Source: an uncultured Gammaproteobacteria bacterium (GTDB lineage Bacteria; Pseudomonadota; Gammaproteobacteria; Arenicellales; JAANXG01). From it: a DNA stretch of 64,000 nucleotides. The position numbers and the translations under genes are program-made. Every line of letters starts with the position of its first letter. The stretch's first letter is position 1. This document shows positions 9,688 to 19,140 of this stretch, one piece after another. The stretch lies in NCBI GenBank assembly GCA_947259175.1, contig CAMYKW010000007.1:51836-115835 (forward strand), given 5' to 3'. The notes under the pieces are model-generated. The model saw only the letters and a program-made list of their open reading frames with translations, was not told the origin of the DNA and ran no database searches.

Positions 9688-10209
9688 ATGAGCATGTGGA
9701 AAAAAACCGGCGATGAAGAAATACAAACGGAGACCCCTGTTATGACCAGTGATACTCGTGTCGATTCACCCACAACCAGCGGTCGAGCCGCATCCCGTCA
9801 GGCAGCGTCGATCGGCCCATCGATTCAGATCAAAGGCGATATCTCCGGTAACGAGGACCTGGTGGTGCACGGAAAGGTCGAGGGAACCCTCAGTTTGCCC
9901 AAGAATAACGTGGTCGTGGGCTCGGATGGCGTGGTGCAGGCGAACGTCAACGCCATGAGCATATCGGTTGAAGGCACGGTTGTCGGCGATTTGACCGGCA
10001 GCGAACGTATTGTAATCACCAGCTCGGGGCGAGTGCAGGGCAACATCACGGCGCCCCGGGTGGTTCTGGAGGACGGCGCTAAATTCAAAGGATCGGTCGA
10101 TATGGAGATGGGCGAGGACAAGCCCGCCGCCAAGGCTCAGGTCTCGACACAAAGCGACAAGGATACCGTGGCCGCGGTCAAACGCGTGGGTATGTCCACC
10201 AGCAAGTAA
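9688..10209 (+). CDS. Bactofilin (polymer-forming cytoskeletal protein)
   Basis: Bactofilins assemble into nucleotide-free filaments that scaffold cell-shape, envelope or polarity proteins. The start MSMWKKTG at 9688 has GGAGG at 9677-9681; an upstream in-frame ATG at 9667 lacks this. The protein is 173 residues with a flexible 45-residue head. A beta-helical core of short repeats follows (SIQIKGDISGNEDLVVHGKV, then LSLPKNNVVVGSDGVVQANV), and then a charged tail. It is followed within a few bases by an open frame for a methyltransferase-like protein. Confidence 0.9.
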   Translation: MSMWKKTGDEEIQTETPVMTSDTRVDSPTTSGRAASRQAASIGPSIQIKGDISGNEDLVVHGKVEGTLSLPKNNVVVGSDGVVQANVNAMSISVEGTVVGDLTGSERIVITSSGRVQGNITAPRVVLEDGAKFKGSVDMEMGEDKPAAKAQVSTQSDKDTVAAVKRVGMSTSK

Positions 10210-10302
10210 GGTGCCATCATCTCCGACGCCGCCTTAAGACTGAGCAATCCCGACGACCGCGGTCGTTACTACTCCGAACGGCTCGGGACCGGAATCGTCC
10301 CA

Positions 10303-10839
10303 TTGATTGAGGAGCGGCTCAGCCAGCACCCTGGCACCCGGGTTTTGGATTTAGGCCCGCCGACCGAACGCAAGTTCAGATTCTTCAGCCGGCTGAGAAC
10401 CCGGCTGTACTACAACAACTTTCCGGACAGCCTCTGCGCACAGCTGCTCGGTCCCAAACCTCAGGCCAAGTTGTCGGCGTCGGATTTTCAGCGCATGCTC
10501 CCCGACAGCCGCGTGGAGTATGACCTGATACTGGCTTGGGACTACCTGGATTATCTCACTCCGGAAAATCTACGTGTGGTCACCGAACAGCTGACTCAGC
10601 GCAGCCGCGCCGGCACCTGGATGTATTTTCTCATGGCGCAGCACAGTAAAATTCCTGATCACCCGGCCACGATTGATCTGCTGTCCGGTGATTACATCCG
10701 TTACGCCTGCGGGCCCGCGACCCGGGAAGGCGCACGGTATCCCCCGAAGGTACTGGAGGGATTACTCAAGGGTTTTCAGATCAATAAATTGGTACTGCTC
10801 AAAAACGGTATTCAGGAGCATCTGTTCGCACGTGAATAG
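10303..10839 (+). CDS. Small methyltransferase-fold-like protein, start uncertain
   Basis: The product contains RVLDLGPP near its N terminus, resembling SAM-binding motif I, and DLILAWDYLDYLTPENL, resembling the later beta-strand 4 region of class I methyltransferases. The full set of motifs is not obvious, so function is unassigned. The frame is open from the bactofilin stop at 10207. Protein-like sequence (RLSNPDDRGRYYSERLGTGI) is encoded before the first usual start, the TTG at 10303. The true start may therefore be a rarer codon such as the ATC at 10216 or 10219 behind TAAGGTG. Likely co-transcribed with the bactofilin. Confidence 0.7.
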   Translation: MIEERLSQHPGTRVLDLGPPTERKFRFFSRLRTRLYYNNFPDSLCAQLLGPKPQAKLSASDFQRMLPDSRVEYDLILAWDYLDYLTPENLRVVTEQLTQRSRAGTWMYFLMAQHSKIPDHPATIDLLSGDYIRYACGPATREGARYPPKVLEGLLKGFQINKLVLLKNGIQEHLFARE

Positions 10840-10919
10840 AGGCGACGCGACGCGTTGCCTGACCTCCACAATTTCCATCGCTTCTCCACCCGAATGCGCG
10901 TAGCAGCTTGGCTTTGACC

Positions 10920-11954
10920 ATGCCACGTATGGTATCGAGATACCCGGCCGTTCGCGGGTTATACGTCGCGCTCGGCATTGCTTTGTTGCCGGCGTGCGGT
11001 GGGGGTGGCGGGACTCCGACGCTGCACATTGCCGGGCCCACTATGGGCACTCACTACAACGTGAAGATTGTCGACCGAACGGGGCGCCTGGATGCCAAGA
11101 CTATAAAAGCCGGAATCGAGTCGATACTGAATCTCGTCGATGAGCAGATGTCGACGTACCGCGACGATTCGGAACTCAGCCGGTTGAACGCCAACCCCAG
11201 CACCAACTGGATTGAAACCTCACTGGATCTGGTGGATGTCGTCGACGCCGCGAAGAGAATCAGCCGGTTGACCGACGGGGCGTTCGACGTGACTGTGGGT
11301 CCGTTGGTGAACCTATGGGGTTTCGGACCACATGTGCGGCGCGAATCACCCCCCTCTGCCGACGAAATCCGCGGTGCGCTGTCACGGGTGGGCTACGGTA
11401 AGGTCGCTGTTCGGCGATCGCCGCCCGGGATAAGAAAATCGAAGGCCGACATTGTTATCGATCTTTCGGCCATCGCCAAGGGATATGCCGTCGACAAAAT
11501 CTCGGATCACCTCGCATCCCTGGGGCTTAGCGACTACCTGGTGGAAATCGGAGGCGACCTGAGGGCAAGCGGGCGCAATATCCATGGCGCGCCGTGGGCC
11601 ATTGCCATTGAAAAACCGGCCCCTGGCGGGCGCGAGGTGCAACGCGTCGTGAGCATCACCGATCAGGCGGTGGCGACGTCCGGAGATTACCGGAACTATT
11701 TCGAAACCCGCGGGCAACGCTACTCGCATACGATAAATCCATTGACTGGATTCCCTGTGTCCCACGGCCTCGCATCCGTGACCGTGTGGAGCACATCGGC
11801 AACGGAGGCCGACGCAATAGCCACCGCGCTCATGGCCCTGGGACCCGAAGCCGGATACACACTGGCCCGCCGGCAAAAGCTGGCGGCGTATTTCGTGGCG
11901 CGCACGGAAACCGGTTTTACCGCCAAGAGCACGATCGACCTTGGCCCGGACTGA
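10920..11954 (+). CDS. apbE: ApbE-type FAD:protein FMN transferase, lipoprotein
   Basis: Periplasmic flavinyltransferase that uses FAD to attach FMN covalently to Thr of target proteins such as RnfG or NqrBC. I use the ATG at 10920. The lipoprotein signal ends ALLPAC before a Gly-rich linker. Diagnostic segments are PTMGTHYNVKIV, STYRDDSELSRLNA, LVNLWGFGP, IDLSAIAKGYAVDKI, EIGGDLRASG and YSHTINPLTG. Length 344, normal. No Rnf or Nqr gene lies in this window, so its target is elsewhere. Confidence 0.93.
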   Translation: MPRMVSRYPAVRGLYVALGIALLPACGGGGGTPTLHIAGPTMGTHYNVKIVDRTGRLDAKTIKAGIESILNLVDEQMSTYRDDSELSRLNANPSTNWIETSLDLVDVVDAAKRISRLTDGAFDVTVGPLVNLWGFGPHVRRESPPSADEIRGALSRVGYGKVAVRRSPPGIRKSKADIVIDLSAIAKGYAVDKISDHLASLGLSDYLVEIGGDLRASGRNIHGAPWAIAIEKPAPGGREVQRVVSITDQAVATSGDYRNYFETRGQRYSHTINPLTGFPVSHGLASVTVWSTSATEADAIATALMALGPEAGYTLARRQKLAAYFVARTETGFTAKSTIDLGPD

Positions 11955-12083
11955 CGGGCCGATCGCACCCGGCGTCCTCGCAATCACGCTCGAGCCTTCC
12001 CGGCCGCGTGCATGTATGCACCCAGCCCGCTGTCGACTGCTTTACAAGGGCCACGACCGGGATCGCCGCAATCCGCGGCCCGC

Positions 12084-12704
12084 TTATTGCGCCTGCCGTC
12101 GCTTGATCAACAAGGTGCGCACCAGATCATCACGGTCCATCTCATCCATCGCGTCCTCCATGCCGCGAATCCGTTCATTGATGTCGGGCAACAGAATATA
12201 GTCCAGCGCATTGACACGGCGCTGGGTGCGGCGAAACACGTCTACCAGGCGCAACAAGTTGTTTTGCGCGACCGCGAGATGGACCAGGTGCCGCAATAAT
12301 GCGTCAACCGCCGCCGCCGCCAACTCGAGTTCCACGGAAATCTCCAACCCGCCCGCGGGCCGCGGATGAGCGGATGGCGCGTCGGCAACCGCGTCTTGAA
12401 GCCACCGCGTCCCCAAACGGTTGACGACGGACCAGTCGACATTGGCGATACCGGTTTCAGAACTCGCGAACCGTGTTACACCGCGAATCCCGTGCCGCAG
12501 TATCGCCCGGCGCACCTGCATGCGCGCACGAGTAAACAGCCTTTTGCCTTCGAGTAGCAATGTTTCGGTCTCGCGAATTTGATCGAGCATGATGTGCGCA
12601 AGCAAATCACGGCGCTCCTCCAGCACCGACTTGCCCTCACGCATCAGCGCACGCTCGACGCGATGTTCGAGTAATTCGGTCTTGGAAGCGGGGTCATGAG
12701 CCAT
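12084..12704 (-). CDS. atpD: V/A-type ATPase subunit D (central rotor shaft)
   Basis: Long coiled-coil subunit that forms the rotating shaft inside the A3B3 head. I start at the ATG at 12702-12704 (MAHDPASKTELLEHRVERAL), which overlaps the end of subunit B by 11 bp. The result is 206 residues, normal for the family. N- and C-terminal helices are rich in charged heptads (RVNALDYILLPDINERIRGM is the conserved C-terminal signature). Last gene of the eight-gene minus-strand operon. Confidence 0.92.
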   Translation of the reverse strand: MAHDPASKTELLEHRVERALMREGKSVLEERRDLLAHIMLDQIRETETLLLEGKRLFTRARMQVRRAILRHGIRGVTRFASSETGIANVDWSVVNRLGTRWLQDAVADAPSAHPRPAGGLEISVELELAAAAVDALLRHLVHLAVAQNNLLRLVDVFRRTQRRVNALDYILLPDINERIRGMEDAMDEMDRDDLVRTLLIKRRQAQ

Positions 12705-14094
12705 GGCGATGCGGTTTGATGTGCGCCTCAATCTGATCATCAGACAGCCGGACCAGGACCTCATCGGGCAATTCCGCCAACAGCATCCAGCCGAGTTCGA
12801 AGGTCTCCTCCAGAGATCGACGACTGTCGTCCTGCCGAATGAACACCTCGTCCATGCGTTCGCCGAATCGCAACAACTGCCGATCGGCCGCCGACAATCC
12901 TTCCTCGCCCACGACGCTGGATAACAATCTGAGATGATGCGCCTGGGCGTAAGAAGAATACAGTTGCTGGGCAAACGCCGGATGATCCACGTGGGTCATA
13001 CCTTTCCCGATGCCGTGGTTCATGAGCCGTGACAGACACGGCAGCAATTTGATCGGCGGAAAGATGCCCCTGCGATCCAGATCCCGATCGAGGACGATTT
13101 GTCCTTCGGTGATGTAACCGGACAAATCCGCAATCGGGTGTGCAATGTCATCGTTGGGCATGCTCAAAATCGGCATCTGGGTGATCGAGCCGAGTCGCCC
13201 GGCGATCCGCCCGGCCCGTTCATAGATACTGGCCAGATCCGAATACATGTAACCGGGATATCCCTTGCGGCTCGGCACCTCGCCGTGACTCGAGGACACC
13301 TCACGCAGCGCCTCGCAGTAATTGGTCATGTCGGTCAATATCACCAGCACGTGGCGGCCTTCCTCGTAGGCGAGATATTCCGCCGCGGTCAGTGCGACCC
13401 GGGGCGTTAACAGACGCTCCGCGCTGGGATCGCTGGCTAGGTTCAAGAATAATGCGATACGCTGCAGCGCGCCGTATTCGTCCATTTCCCGCCGGAAGTG
13501 CTCCGCCGTGTCGAAGGTGACTCCGATTGCCGCAAACACCACCGCGAACTCTTCCGCCTGTTTGCCGCGCAGGCGCGAAAACCGCGCGATATTGGATGCC
13601 AGACGGTCGTGGCTGAGACCGCTTCCGGAAAATATCGGCAGCTTTTGTCCGCGAACCAGTGAATTCATGGCATCGATGGCGGAGACGCCGGTCTCGATGA
13701 ACTCCCTGGGTACGTCACGGCGCACTGGATTGATGGCATTTCCGTCGATGCGCAAACGCTGCTTGGCGACAATCGCGGGACCGCCGTCAATCGGTGCACC
13801 CACCCCATTGTAGACCCGGCCCAGCATTGAAGGCCCGACATTCAACAGGATGGGCTCCGACAGGAACTTGACGCGAGTTTCACCCAGGGACAAACCTTCG
13901 GTCCCCTGAAAAACCTCGACAATCACGCTGTCGCCGGCGACAAACACAACGCGGCCGAGTCGTGTTTCGTCTTCCCCCGTGAGTACCTCCACCCGCTCAT
14001 AGAGACCGACATCCCGGGTATTGCTGACGAATACCAGCGGACCGTGGATACTGGTCAGGCCGGTGTGGAACAGGTAGCGCTGAGGCTCAATCAT
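12694..14094 (-). CDS. atpB: V/A-type ATPase subunit B (non-catalytic)
   Basis: Non-catalytic subunit alternating with A in the hexameric head. It has 466 residues. The P-loop position carries a degenerate SGSGLSHDR (about 156-164), typical of B subunits, and the family motif VLTDMTNYCEALREVSSSHGE shortly follows; SRKGYPGYMYSDLA is also typical. It overlaps subunit A by 4 bp (ATGA). Confidence 0.97.
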   Translation of the reverse strand: MIEPQRYLFHTGLTSIHGPLVFVSNTRDVGLYERVEVLTGEDETRLGRVVFVAGDSVIVEVFQGTEGLSLGETRVKFLSEPILLNVGPSMLGRVYNGVGAPIDGGPAIVAKQRLRIDGNAINPVRRDVPREFIETGVSAIDAMNSLVRGQKLPIFSGSGLSHDRLASNIARFSRLRGKQAEEFAVVFAAIGVTFDTAEHFRREMDEYGALQRIALFLNLASDPSAERLLTPRVALTAAEYLAYEEGRHVLVILTDMTNYCEALREVSSSHGEVPSRKGYPGYMYSDLASIYERAGRIAGRLGSITQMPILSMPNDDIAHPIADLSGYITEGQIVLDRDLDRRGIFPPIKLLPCLSRLMNHGIGKGMTHVDHPAFAQQLYSSYAQAHHLRLLSSVVGEEGLSAADRQLLRFGERMDEVFIRQDDSRRSLEETFELGWMLLAELPDEVLVRLSDDQIEAHIKPHRHGS

Positions 14095-15884
14095 TGCCCG
14101 GCCGCCTCGTGCTCAGCGGAATCATCCTGCATGCTTGGAGCTAACCCGTCCAAGGCGTCGTCCAGCGCATCGGTAAGGCCTTGGAATTCCTCCAGTGCGT
14201 CGTTGCCGATGTCCTCCCCCATCCTTTGCAGTCGGCGCACCACCGGCAATGTCAGCAGGGTATCCGGATCGATGCCGGCTTCCAGCAACGCGTGGGCGCG
14301 TTGAATGAAGTAGTCAATCAACGCCAGCATCGCGGATTGTTTTTCCGGCGAGCAGTAACGGTCGGTTTCGGAAAACGCCGACTGGCGCAACAGGCCCTCT
14401 ACCGTGATCTCGGCGCATACCAACACCAGGCGCTGCGACGGCGGCAAGGCGTCACGGCCCACGATCTTTACCATTTTTTCCAGCCGCGCCTGCTCCTGCA
14501 GCAGGGCGAGCATGCGCTCGCGGCGCTCAGCCCAACGGACGCCGCCGTGTTTCCGCCACCACCGCGCGGTGCTCGAAACATATTCCGAGTAGCTTTGCAG
14601 CGGATGGATTGCCGGATAAAACCGCGCCTGGGCGCGGTCGCGGTCCAAAGCCAGGAAACTCTTCACATATCGTCGCGAATGCGCGGTGACCGGTTCCGAG
14701 AAATCCCCGCCGGGCGGCGACACGGTGCCGACCACGGTCAGCGAGGACTCGTCACCCGACAGGGCCTGGGTTCGCCCGGCGCGCTCGAAAAACTCCGCAA
14801 GGCGGCTTGGAAGGTAGGCCGGGTATCCCTCTTCCGCGGGCAGTTCTTCGAGCCGGCCGGAGATCTCCCGCAGAGCCTCGGCCCAACGCGATATCGAATC
14901 GGCGAACAACGCGACGTTGTAGCCCTGGTCGCGGAAGTACTCGCCCAGGGTGATGCCGGTGTAAATCGACGCCTCGCGAGCCGCCACCGGCATGTTAGAG
15001 GTGTTGGCGATCAACACCGTCCTTTCCATCAACATACGCCCGGTGCGGGGGTCCTCGAGCCCGGGGAATTCCTCCAGCACCCCTGCCATTTCGTTACCGC
15101 GCTCCCCGCAACCGATGTAAATAATCACGTCGGCATCGCACCACTTGGCCAGCGTCTGCTGCAAGATGGTCTTTCCGGTGCCAAAGCCCCCCGGCATGGC
15201 TGTCGCCCCGCCCTTACCGATGGGATACAAGGTGTCGATGACCCGCTGCCCGGTCAATAACGGCCGCTCCAACGCCAACCGGCGACGAAACGGCCGCGGT
15301 ACCCGAATCGGCCACCGGCTGCGCATCGATACTTCAGCCAACCCGTGAGGCGAGCGGATGCGCGCCAGCACGTCATCGATGCGGTACGCGCCCTCGGGCG
15401 CCCGCCACTCGACGGTGCCGTTGATCGCTGGCGGCACCAGAACGCGATGCTTCAAGTCCGCGGTTTCATCAACCTCACCAAGGCACTGCCCGCCGCCCAC
15501 CCCGGCTCCCTCGTCGATCACCGGTTGATAGCGCCAGCGGCGTTCCCGGTCGAGACTCGGAACATCCACGGCAGTACCGATAAAGTCCCCGTAAGCGTCG
15601 GCGACCTCATGCAGCGGCCGTTGAATGCCGTCGAACATCGCCCCGAGCATGCCCGGACCAAGATCCACGGCCAGCGGCAGGCCGCTGCCCTCGATCCCCA
15701 TGCCCGGGGTGAGTCCCGTGGTGTCCTCGAACACCTGCACGGTGATGGCGTCGGTATCGAGCCGGATCACCTCGGCGACAAGGCGATCATCGCCAACCGA
15801 CACGGCCTCCTTCATCTGAAACTTGCCCTGCGCACGAGCCTTGACCACCGGGCCGTTGATCCAGAATATTTCCGCGCGGCTCAT
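14091..15884 (-). CDS. atpA: V/A-type ATPase catalytic subunit A
   Basis: Catalytic ATP-binding subunit of the V/A-type rotary ATPase. I start at MSRAEIFWINGPVVKARAQG (ATG at 15882-15884), giving 597 residues. The longer open frame to 16040 is only read-through inside subunit E. The Walker A motif is GGFGTGKT (about residues 231-238). The catalytic Glu region is GCGERGNEM, and the non-homologous insertion typical of A subunits lies at about 110-200. The arginine-containing PSRLAEFFERAG and SPPGGDFSEPVT match V/A rather than F-type beta subunits. Confidence 0.97.
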   Translation of the reverse strand: MSRAEIFWINGPVVKARAQGKFQMKEAVSVGDDRLVAEVIRLDTDAITVQVFEDTTGLTPGMGIEGSGLPLAVDLGPGMLGAMFDGIQRPLHEVADAYGDFIGTAVDVPSLDRERRWRYQPVIDEGAGVGGGQCLGEVDETADLKHRVLVPPAINGTVEWRAPEGAYRIDDVLARIRSPHGLAEVSMRSRWPIRVPRPFRRRLALERPLLTGQRVIDTLYPIGKGGATAMPGGFGTGKTILQQTLAKWCDADVIIYIGCGERGNEMAGVLEEFPGLEDPRTGRMLMERTVLIANTSNMPVAAREASIYTGITLGEYFRDQGYNVALFADSISRWAEALREISGRLEELPAEEGYPAYLPSRLAEFFERAGRTQALSGDESSLTVVGTVSPPGGDFSEPVTAHSRRYVKSFLALDRDRAQARFYPAIHPLQSYSEYVSSTARWWRKHGGVRWAERRERMLALLQEQARLEKMVKIVGRDALPPSQRLVLVCAEITVEGLLRQSAFSETDRYCSPEKQSAMLALIDYFIQRAHALLEAGIDPDTLLTLPVVRRLQRMGEDIGNDALEEFQGLTDALDDALDGLAPSMQDDSAEHEAAGQ

Positions 15885-16519
15885 CGTGCCGTGGTCTCCC
15901 GGTACACGATCTGGGTAATCCGGCGCATTGCGCGTTCCTGCAGTTCCGGTTGCTGAATACGTAAGCTCCCGTCGAGCAAGTGCTGCGCCCAGCGAATGAC
16001 GATGCCGGCCGGCGACGACTCGTCGATTGTCATGTTCCATTCACCCGGATAGTCCGCCATCATCCGTTCAATCTTGTTACACACGTCGCAATGCCCACCC
16101 TGACCCAGGCTGATGTGCACGGGATCGGATCCGCTGTGGCGGCGCGCTTCGTTGACCCACGCGCGGCACCAGCGCCACTGCGTTGACGGGTCATTCCACG
16201 CTTCCATCATCCGCGTCCATACCGAATCCACCACCCGCTGTTGCAGGTCGGTGAGCAAGCGCCAGTGCCGGCGCCGCAGTTTTGCGTTAATCGTCGCCAC
16301 ATACCGATCGTGCTTCCGGGACTGGTCGTCACGGGCCTTCTTGCTGGCCTGATGATGTATGCGTCGCGATTCCGCGAACGCCTCTCGGCGCAGGCGTACG
16401 ATCTTGTCTCGCCGCTGGGCTTCGATGTTTTGTAATTCGCGATCCCGGTCACGCGCGATCTTGTCCAAGAACACACGCACCTGCTGCGGTTCAATGAGCG
16501 CGTCCTGGTCGCGGGTCAT
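15881..16519 (-). CDS. atpE: V/A-type ATPase subunit E (peripheral stalk)
   Basis: Peripheral-stalk subunit that pairs with the G/H subunit. It has 212 residues: an N-terminal helix dense in Arg, Lys and Glu (about 10-90), then a small globular C-terminal domain ending LQERAMRRITQIVYRETTAR. An unusual Cys144-x2-Cys147 pair sits in GGHCDVCNKIE, where a redox or metal site would not be expected. Sequence is divergent from classical E; the assignment rests on position in the operon and helix-plus-cap architecture. It overlaps subunit A by 4 bp. Confidence 0.8.
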   Translation of the reverse strand: MTRDQDALIEPQQVRVFLDKIARDRDRELQNIEAQRRDKIVRLRREAFAESRRIHHQASKKARDDQSRKHDRYVATINAKLRRRHWRLLTDLQQRVVDSVWTRMMEAWNDPSTQWRWCRAWVNEARRHSGSDPVHISLGQGGHCDVCNKIERMMADYPGEWNMTIDESSPAGIVIRWAQHLLDGSLRIQQPELQERAMRRITQIVYRETTAR

Positions 16520-16540
16520 GTCGTGTATCCCGTCATCGAC

Positions 16541-16846
16541 TCAGCCTATCCCCAGTACCCGCCGAGCAGCACCGATCGACTCATCCTCCAGCGCACCGTC
16601 CGCATCGATGCTGGGGACGACAACCACCGGGGGCGTCGGCCGCCGTAGTAACAGCGCCGCCAACCGGTCCGCGACACCGAGCGCGCATTCCTGGCTGAGG
16701 ATCACCACGTCGGATTGCTCGCGCGCGTTCATCAACGCCGCCCACACCGCGCCGGGCTCGGTGTCGGTGGCATAGGACACAACGCCCGCCAACCCAAAGC
16801 CTGCAGCGGTTAGAGAATCACCGACGTAGCTGACTGTGAGCGACAT
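16541..16846 (-). CDS. atpF: V/A-type ATPase subunit F
   Basis: Small central-stalk subunit with a Rossmann-like fold that binds subunit D. 101 residues from ATG at 16844-16846. A glycine-rich first strand-loop (YVGDSLTAAGFGLAGV), SDVVILSQECA in the middle and the pattern PPVVVVPS agree with the family. It lies between K (4-bp gap) and E. Confidence 0.85.
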   Translation of the reverse strand: MSLTVSYVGDSLTAAGFGLAGVVSYATDTEPGAVWAALMNAREQSDVVILSQECALGVADRLAALLLRRPTPPVVVVPSIDADGALEDESIGAARRVLGIG

Positions 16847-16849
16847 CAA

Positions 16850-17233
16850 TCAACCCAGACGATTCAAAATCATGATGGCGATGATCAGGCCATAAATGGC
16901 GATCCCTTCAGCCAGTCCGACCAACACCAGCGTACGTCCAAACAACTCGGGTTTTTCCGCAATCGCTCCCACCGCCGACGCGCCCACCGCCGCCACCGCA
17001 ATACCCGCAGCAACCGCCGACAAACCGGCTGCCAACGCAGCGGCTATGAAGCCCCAGCGAAGCACCGACGCATCCGCCGTCGCAACGGCTTGCGCCGCCG
17101 CCGCGGTCGGCGGAAACCACATCACCGTTACGTAGATCAGCGTGGCTAAACCCGCCGCTGTCACCGTGGCAGCGAACAGCATCTTGGCTCTCGTATGCAG
17201 CATCGAGTGACTCCAACGGTTTGACTCAGTCAT
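16850..17233 (-). CDS. atpK: V/A-type ATPase rotor ring subunit K (proteolipid c)
   Basis: Membrane ring subunit carrying the translocated ion. 127 residues: an N-terminal hydrophobic segment (about 17-40), then one helical hairpin. Helix 1 is WGFIAAALAAGLSAVAAGIA; helix 2 is LVLVGLAEGIAIYGLIIAI with the ion-binding Glu109. It is therefore a single-hairpin form, not the duplicated four-helix form. I see no Gln in helix 1 of the kind used for sodium, which makes protons more likely (inference). The ATG overlaps the stop of subunit I by 4 bp. Confidence 0.92.
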   Translation of the reverse strand: MTESNRWSHSMLHTRAKMLFAATVTAAGLATLIYVTVMWFPPTAAAAQAVATADASVLRWGFIAAALAAGLSAVAAGIAVAAVGASAVGAIAEKPELFGRTLVLVGLAEGIAIYGLIIAIMILNRLG

Positions 17234-19140
17234 GATGTCCCCTTCACGGAACGGACGTGTTTCGGCAAACGCAGTGGTTGAAACGGCCTGCCGCCGCCGA
17301 CGAAAAAACGTCTGAAAAACTCGAACATCACCAGACGCGTGGTTTGAATCGACACCACCAGTCCTTCCAGGGCGATGACGATTACGTTACCGATTACGAA
17401 GATCAGACTCGCCAGAATAATGTTGTCCGGCATGGCGCTGAGCGTAATCACCGCGACGCCCAGCCCGGTGTGGGCCAGGGCAAACGCACCCAATCGGGCG
17501 AACGACAGCGTATTGATGGCGAGCTGAAAAACGATCTCGACAAATTCCAATGCTTGCTTCAAACCTTTGCGCAACACACCGGCCAATCCGCCGGCACGAT
17601 ATCCCGTGACCCCCGCCGCGAAGAAATACCAAAGCAGTGCCGTCACACCCAGCGTCACCGCGGCCTGGGTGGAAAATACGACAGCAGCGGCGGCGCCATA
17701 CAACACGATTATCGGCGCGCCGAACGCCCACCAGCGGCCCGCGCCGCCCTGCCAATACGCTTGCAAACCGGCTAGCAGCATGCTCGACAGAATCACCAAC
17801 CAACCAAACCCAATGGGCAGCAACAGCATCAACAGCGGATCCTCCATCGGGCGGATCCAGATCGCGGTGAGCAGGGACTCGTTGCAGAAAACCGAACCGT
17901 ACAAGAACCCGAAGCCCATCGCGCTAAGGCCCCCGGGAATGAGCAATTCCAGCACCGGCATGCGTTTGCGCGCCAGCCAGCCGACCAGAATCAACACCGC
18001 CCCATGCCCGACGTCACCGAACATGTACCCGAACATCAACGGCGTCACTACCGCCAGCAGCGGGCTGGGATCGACCTCGTTGGCCGCGGGCACGCCGAAA
18101 CCTTTCACGAACGTTTCGAACCATTGGATCCAGCGTGGATTGTCGAGCTGCACCGGCGGTACGCCGTGCTCCGCGGCGGACTCCTTGCTGATGAGAAACG
18201 GGACGTTTGCACGCTGCAGATTCGCAATCAGTTCCGGGTAACGCACCTCCGGCGCCCATCCCCCGAGCCACACGAAACGCCTGCCGGTCATTGAGTCGGC
18301 CAATACCTCATTGATCCACCGGTGACGCCGCAGCAGCCACAGGTCGCCCGCGATGTGGGTCCGCCGATTGAGTTCCTTGAGCTCGCGCAGCTTCTGGTCA
18401 CGTGCGCGCTGCTGCGCCTCGATCATGTCATCGACCTGCCGCAATGCGGTGCTGTTCGATCCAACGATATTGGGAGGAACGCGCACAAAGCGCATGCTGC
18501 GGCTGTGGAAACGCCGCTCGAGCTCACTTTGAACCTCATCATCGGTGACCCCAACCAGAAGCACCCGCTTATGCGAGACCTCGGCATCGGTTGCGGACGT
18601 CTTAACAGGATATGCCCGCCCGATAATGTGGCCGTATGCCGCATCGAGGACATCGACATCGCCGGCACGCCCCAAGGCCAGGAACGGAGGAAACTTGCGT
18701 GACCACTTTCCCGACGCCAGTTCCATATCGAGCTCATCGTCGGGAAGCGAAGCCAGACAAGTGGACAACAATTCGAGTTCTTCCAATCGGGATTCGGTTT
18801 CACGCAGCCGCTCCACCAGCGGCTTTACCGTATCCAACCAGTGACTGAGCCGTTCCTCCAAACCGGGCAGCAACACACGGGTCGGCAAATCGCGCAGCGC
18901 CGGCGCCACCGTCTCGACACCGGGCTCCGGCTGAAACTGGTCGAACGCATCCAGTTCGCGTTCGAGTTCGAGCAAACGGTCCAGGATGCGGCCGTCGGTT
19001 TCGACCTCGAAGGGCGGCTGTGTGCGGTCGTATTGTTGCAGCTCGATCACCCCCATGCCGCCGAGCACATCCAGCGCGTTGGATACCGCTTCGCGATCCA
19101 CCAGGATGTCGATCCAAATCATAGGCACCGGCCGGAACAT
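17230..19140 (-). CDS. atpI: V/A-type ATPase subunit I (stator a-subunit)
   Basis: Membrane stator that provides the ion half-channels and anchors the peripheral stalks. 636 residues. The N-terminal half is soluble and coiled coil (about 80-330). The C-terminal half has several transmembrane helices, including PLMFGYMFGDVGHGAVLILV, the signature of V/A a-subunits, and NTLSFARLGAFALAHTGLG, which carries the essential Arg and helix contacting the K ring. It abuts subunit C. Confidence 0.95.
   Translation of the reverse strand: MFRPVPMIWIDILVDREAVSNALDVLGGMGVIELQQYDRTQPPFEVETDGRILDRLLELERELDAFDQFQPEPGVETVAPALRDLPTRVLLPGLEERLSHWLDTVKPLVERLRETESRLEELELLSTCLASLPDDELDMELASGKWSRKFPPFLALGRAGDVDVLDAAYGHIIGRAYPVKTSATDAEVSHKRVLLVGVTDDEVQSELERRFHSRSMRFVRVPPNIVGSNSTALRQVDDMIEAQQRARDQKLRELKELNRRTHIAGDLWLLRRHRWINEVLADSMTGRRFVWLGGWAPEVRYPELIANLQRANVPFLISKESAAEHGVPPVQLDNPRWIQWFETFVKGFGVPAANEVDPSPLLAVVTPLMFGYMFGDVGHGAVLILVGWLARKRMPVLELLIPGGLSAMGFGFLYGSVFCNESLLTAIWIRPMEDPLLMLLLPIGFGWLVILSSMLLAGLQAYWQGGAGRWWAFGAPIIVLYGAAAAVVFSTQAAVTLGVTALLWYFFAAGVTGYRAGGLAGVLRKGLKQALEFVEIVFQLAINTLSFARLGAFALAHTGLGVAVITLSAMPDNIILASLIFVIGNVIVIALEGLVVSIQTTRLVMFEFFRRFFVGGGRPFQPLRLPKHVRSVKGTS

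Noticed and set aside
14181..15260. 359-codon plus-strand frame opposite the ATPase genes
   Set aside because: Shadow of subunit A; composition is typical of antisense GC-rich frames.
16897..17135. Several short plus-strand frames opposite subunit K
   Set aside because: The Ala-rich reading is a complement of a real transmembrane gene.
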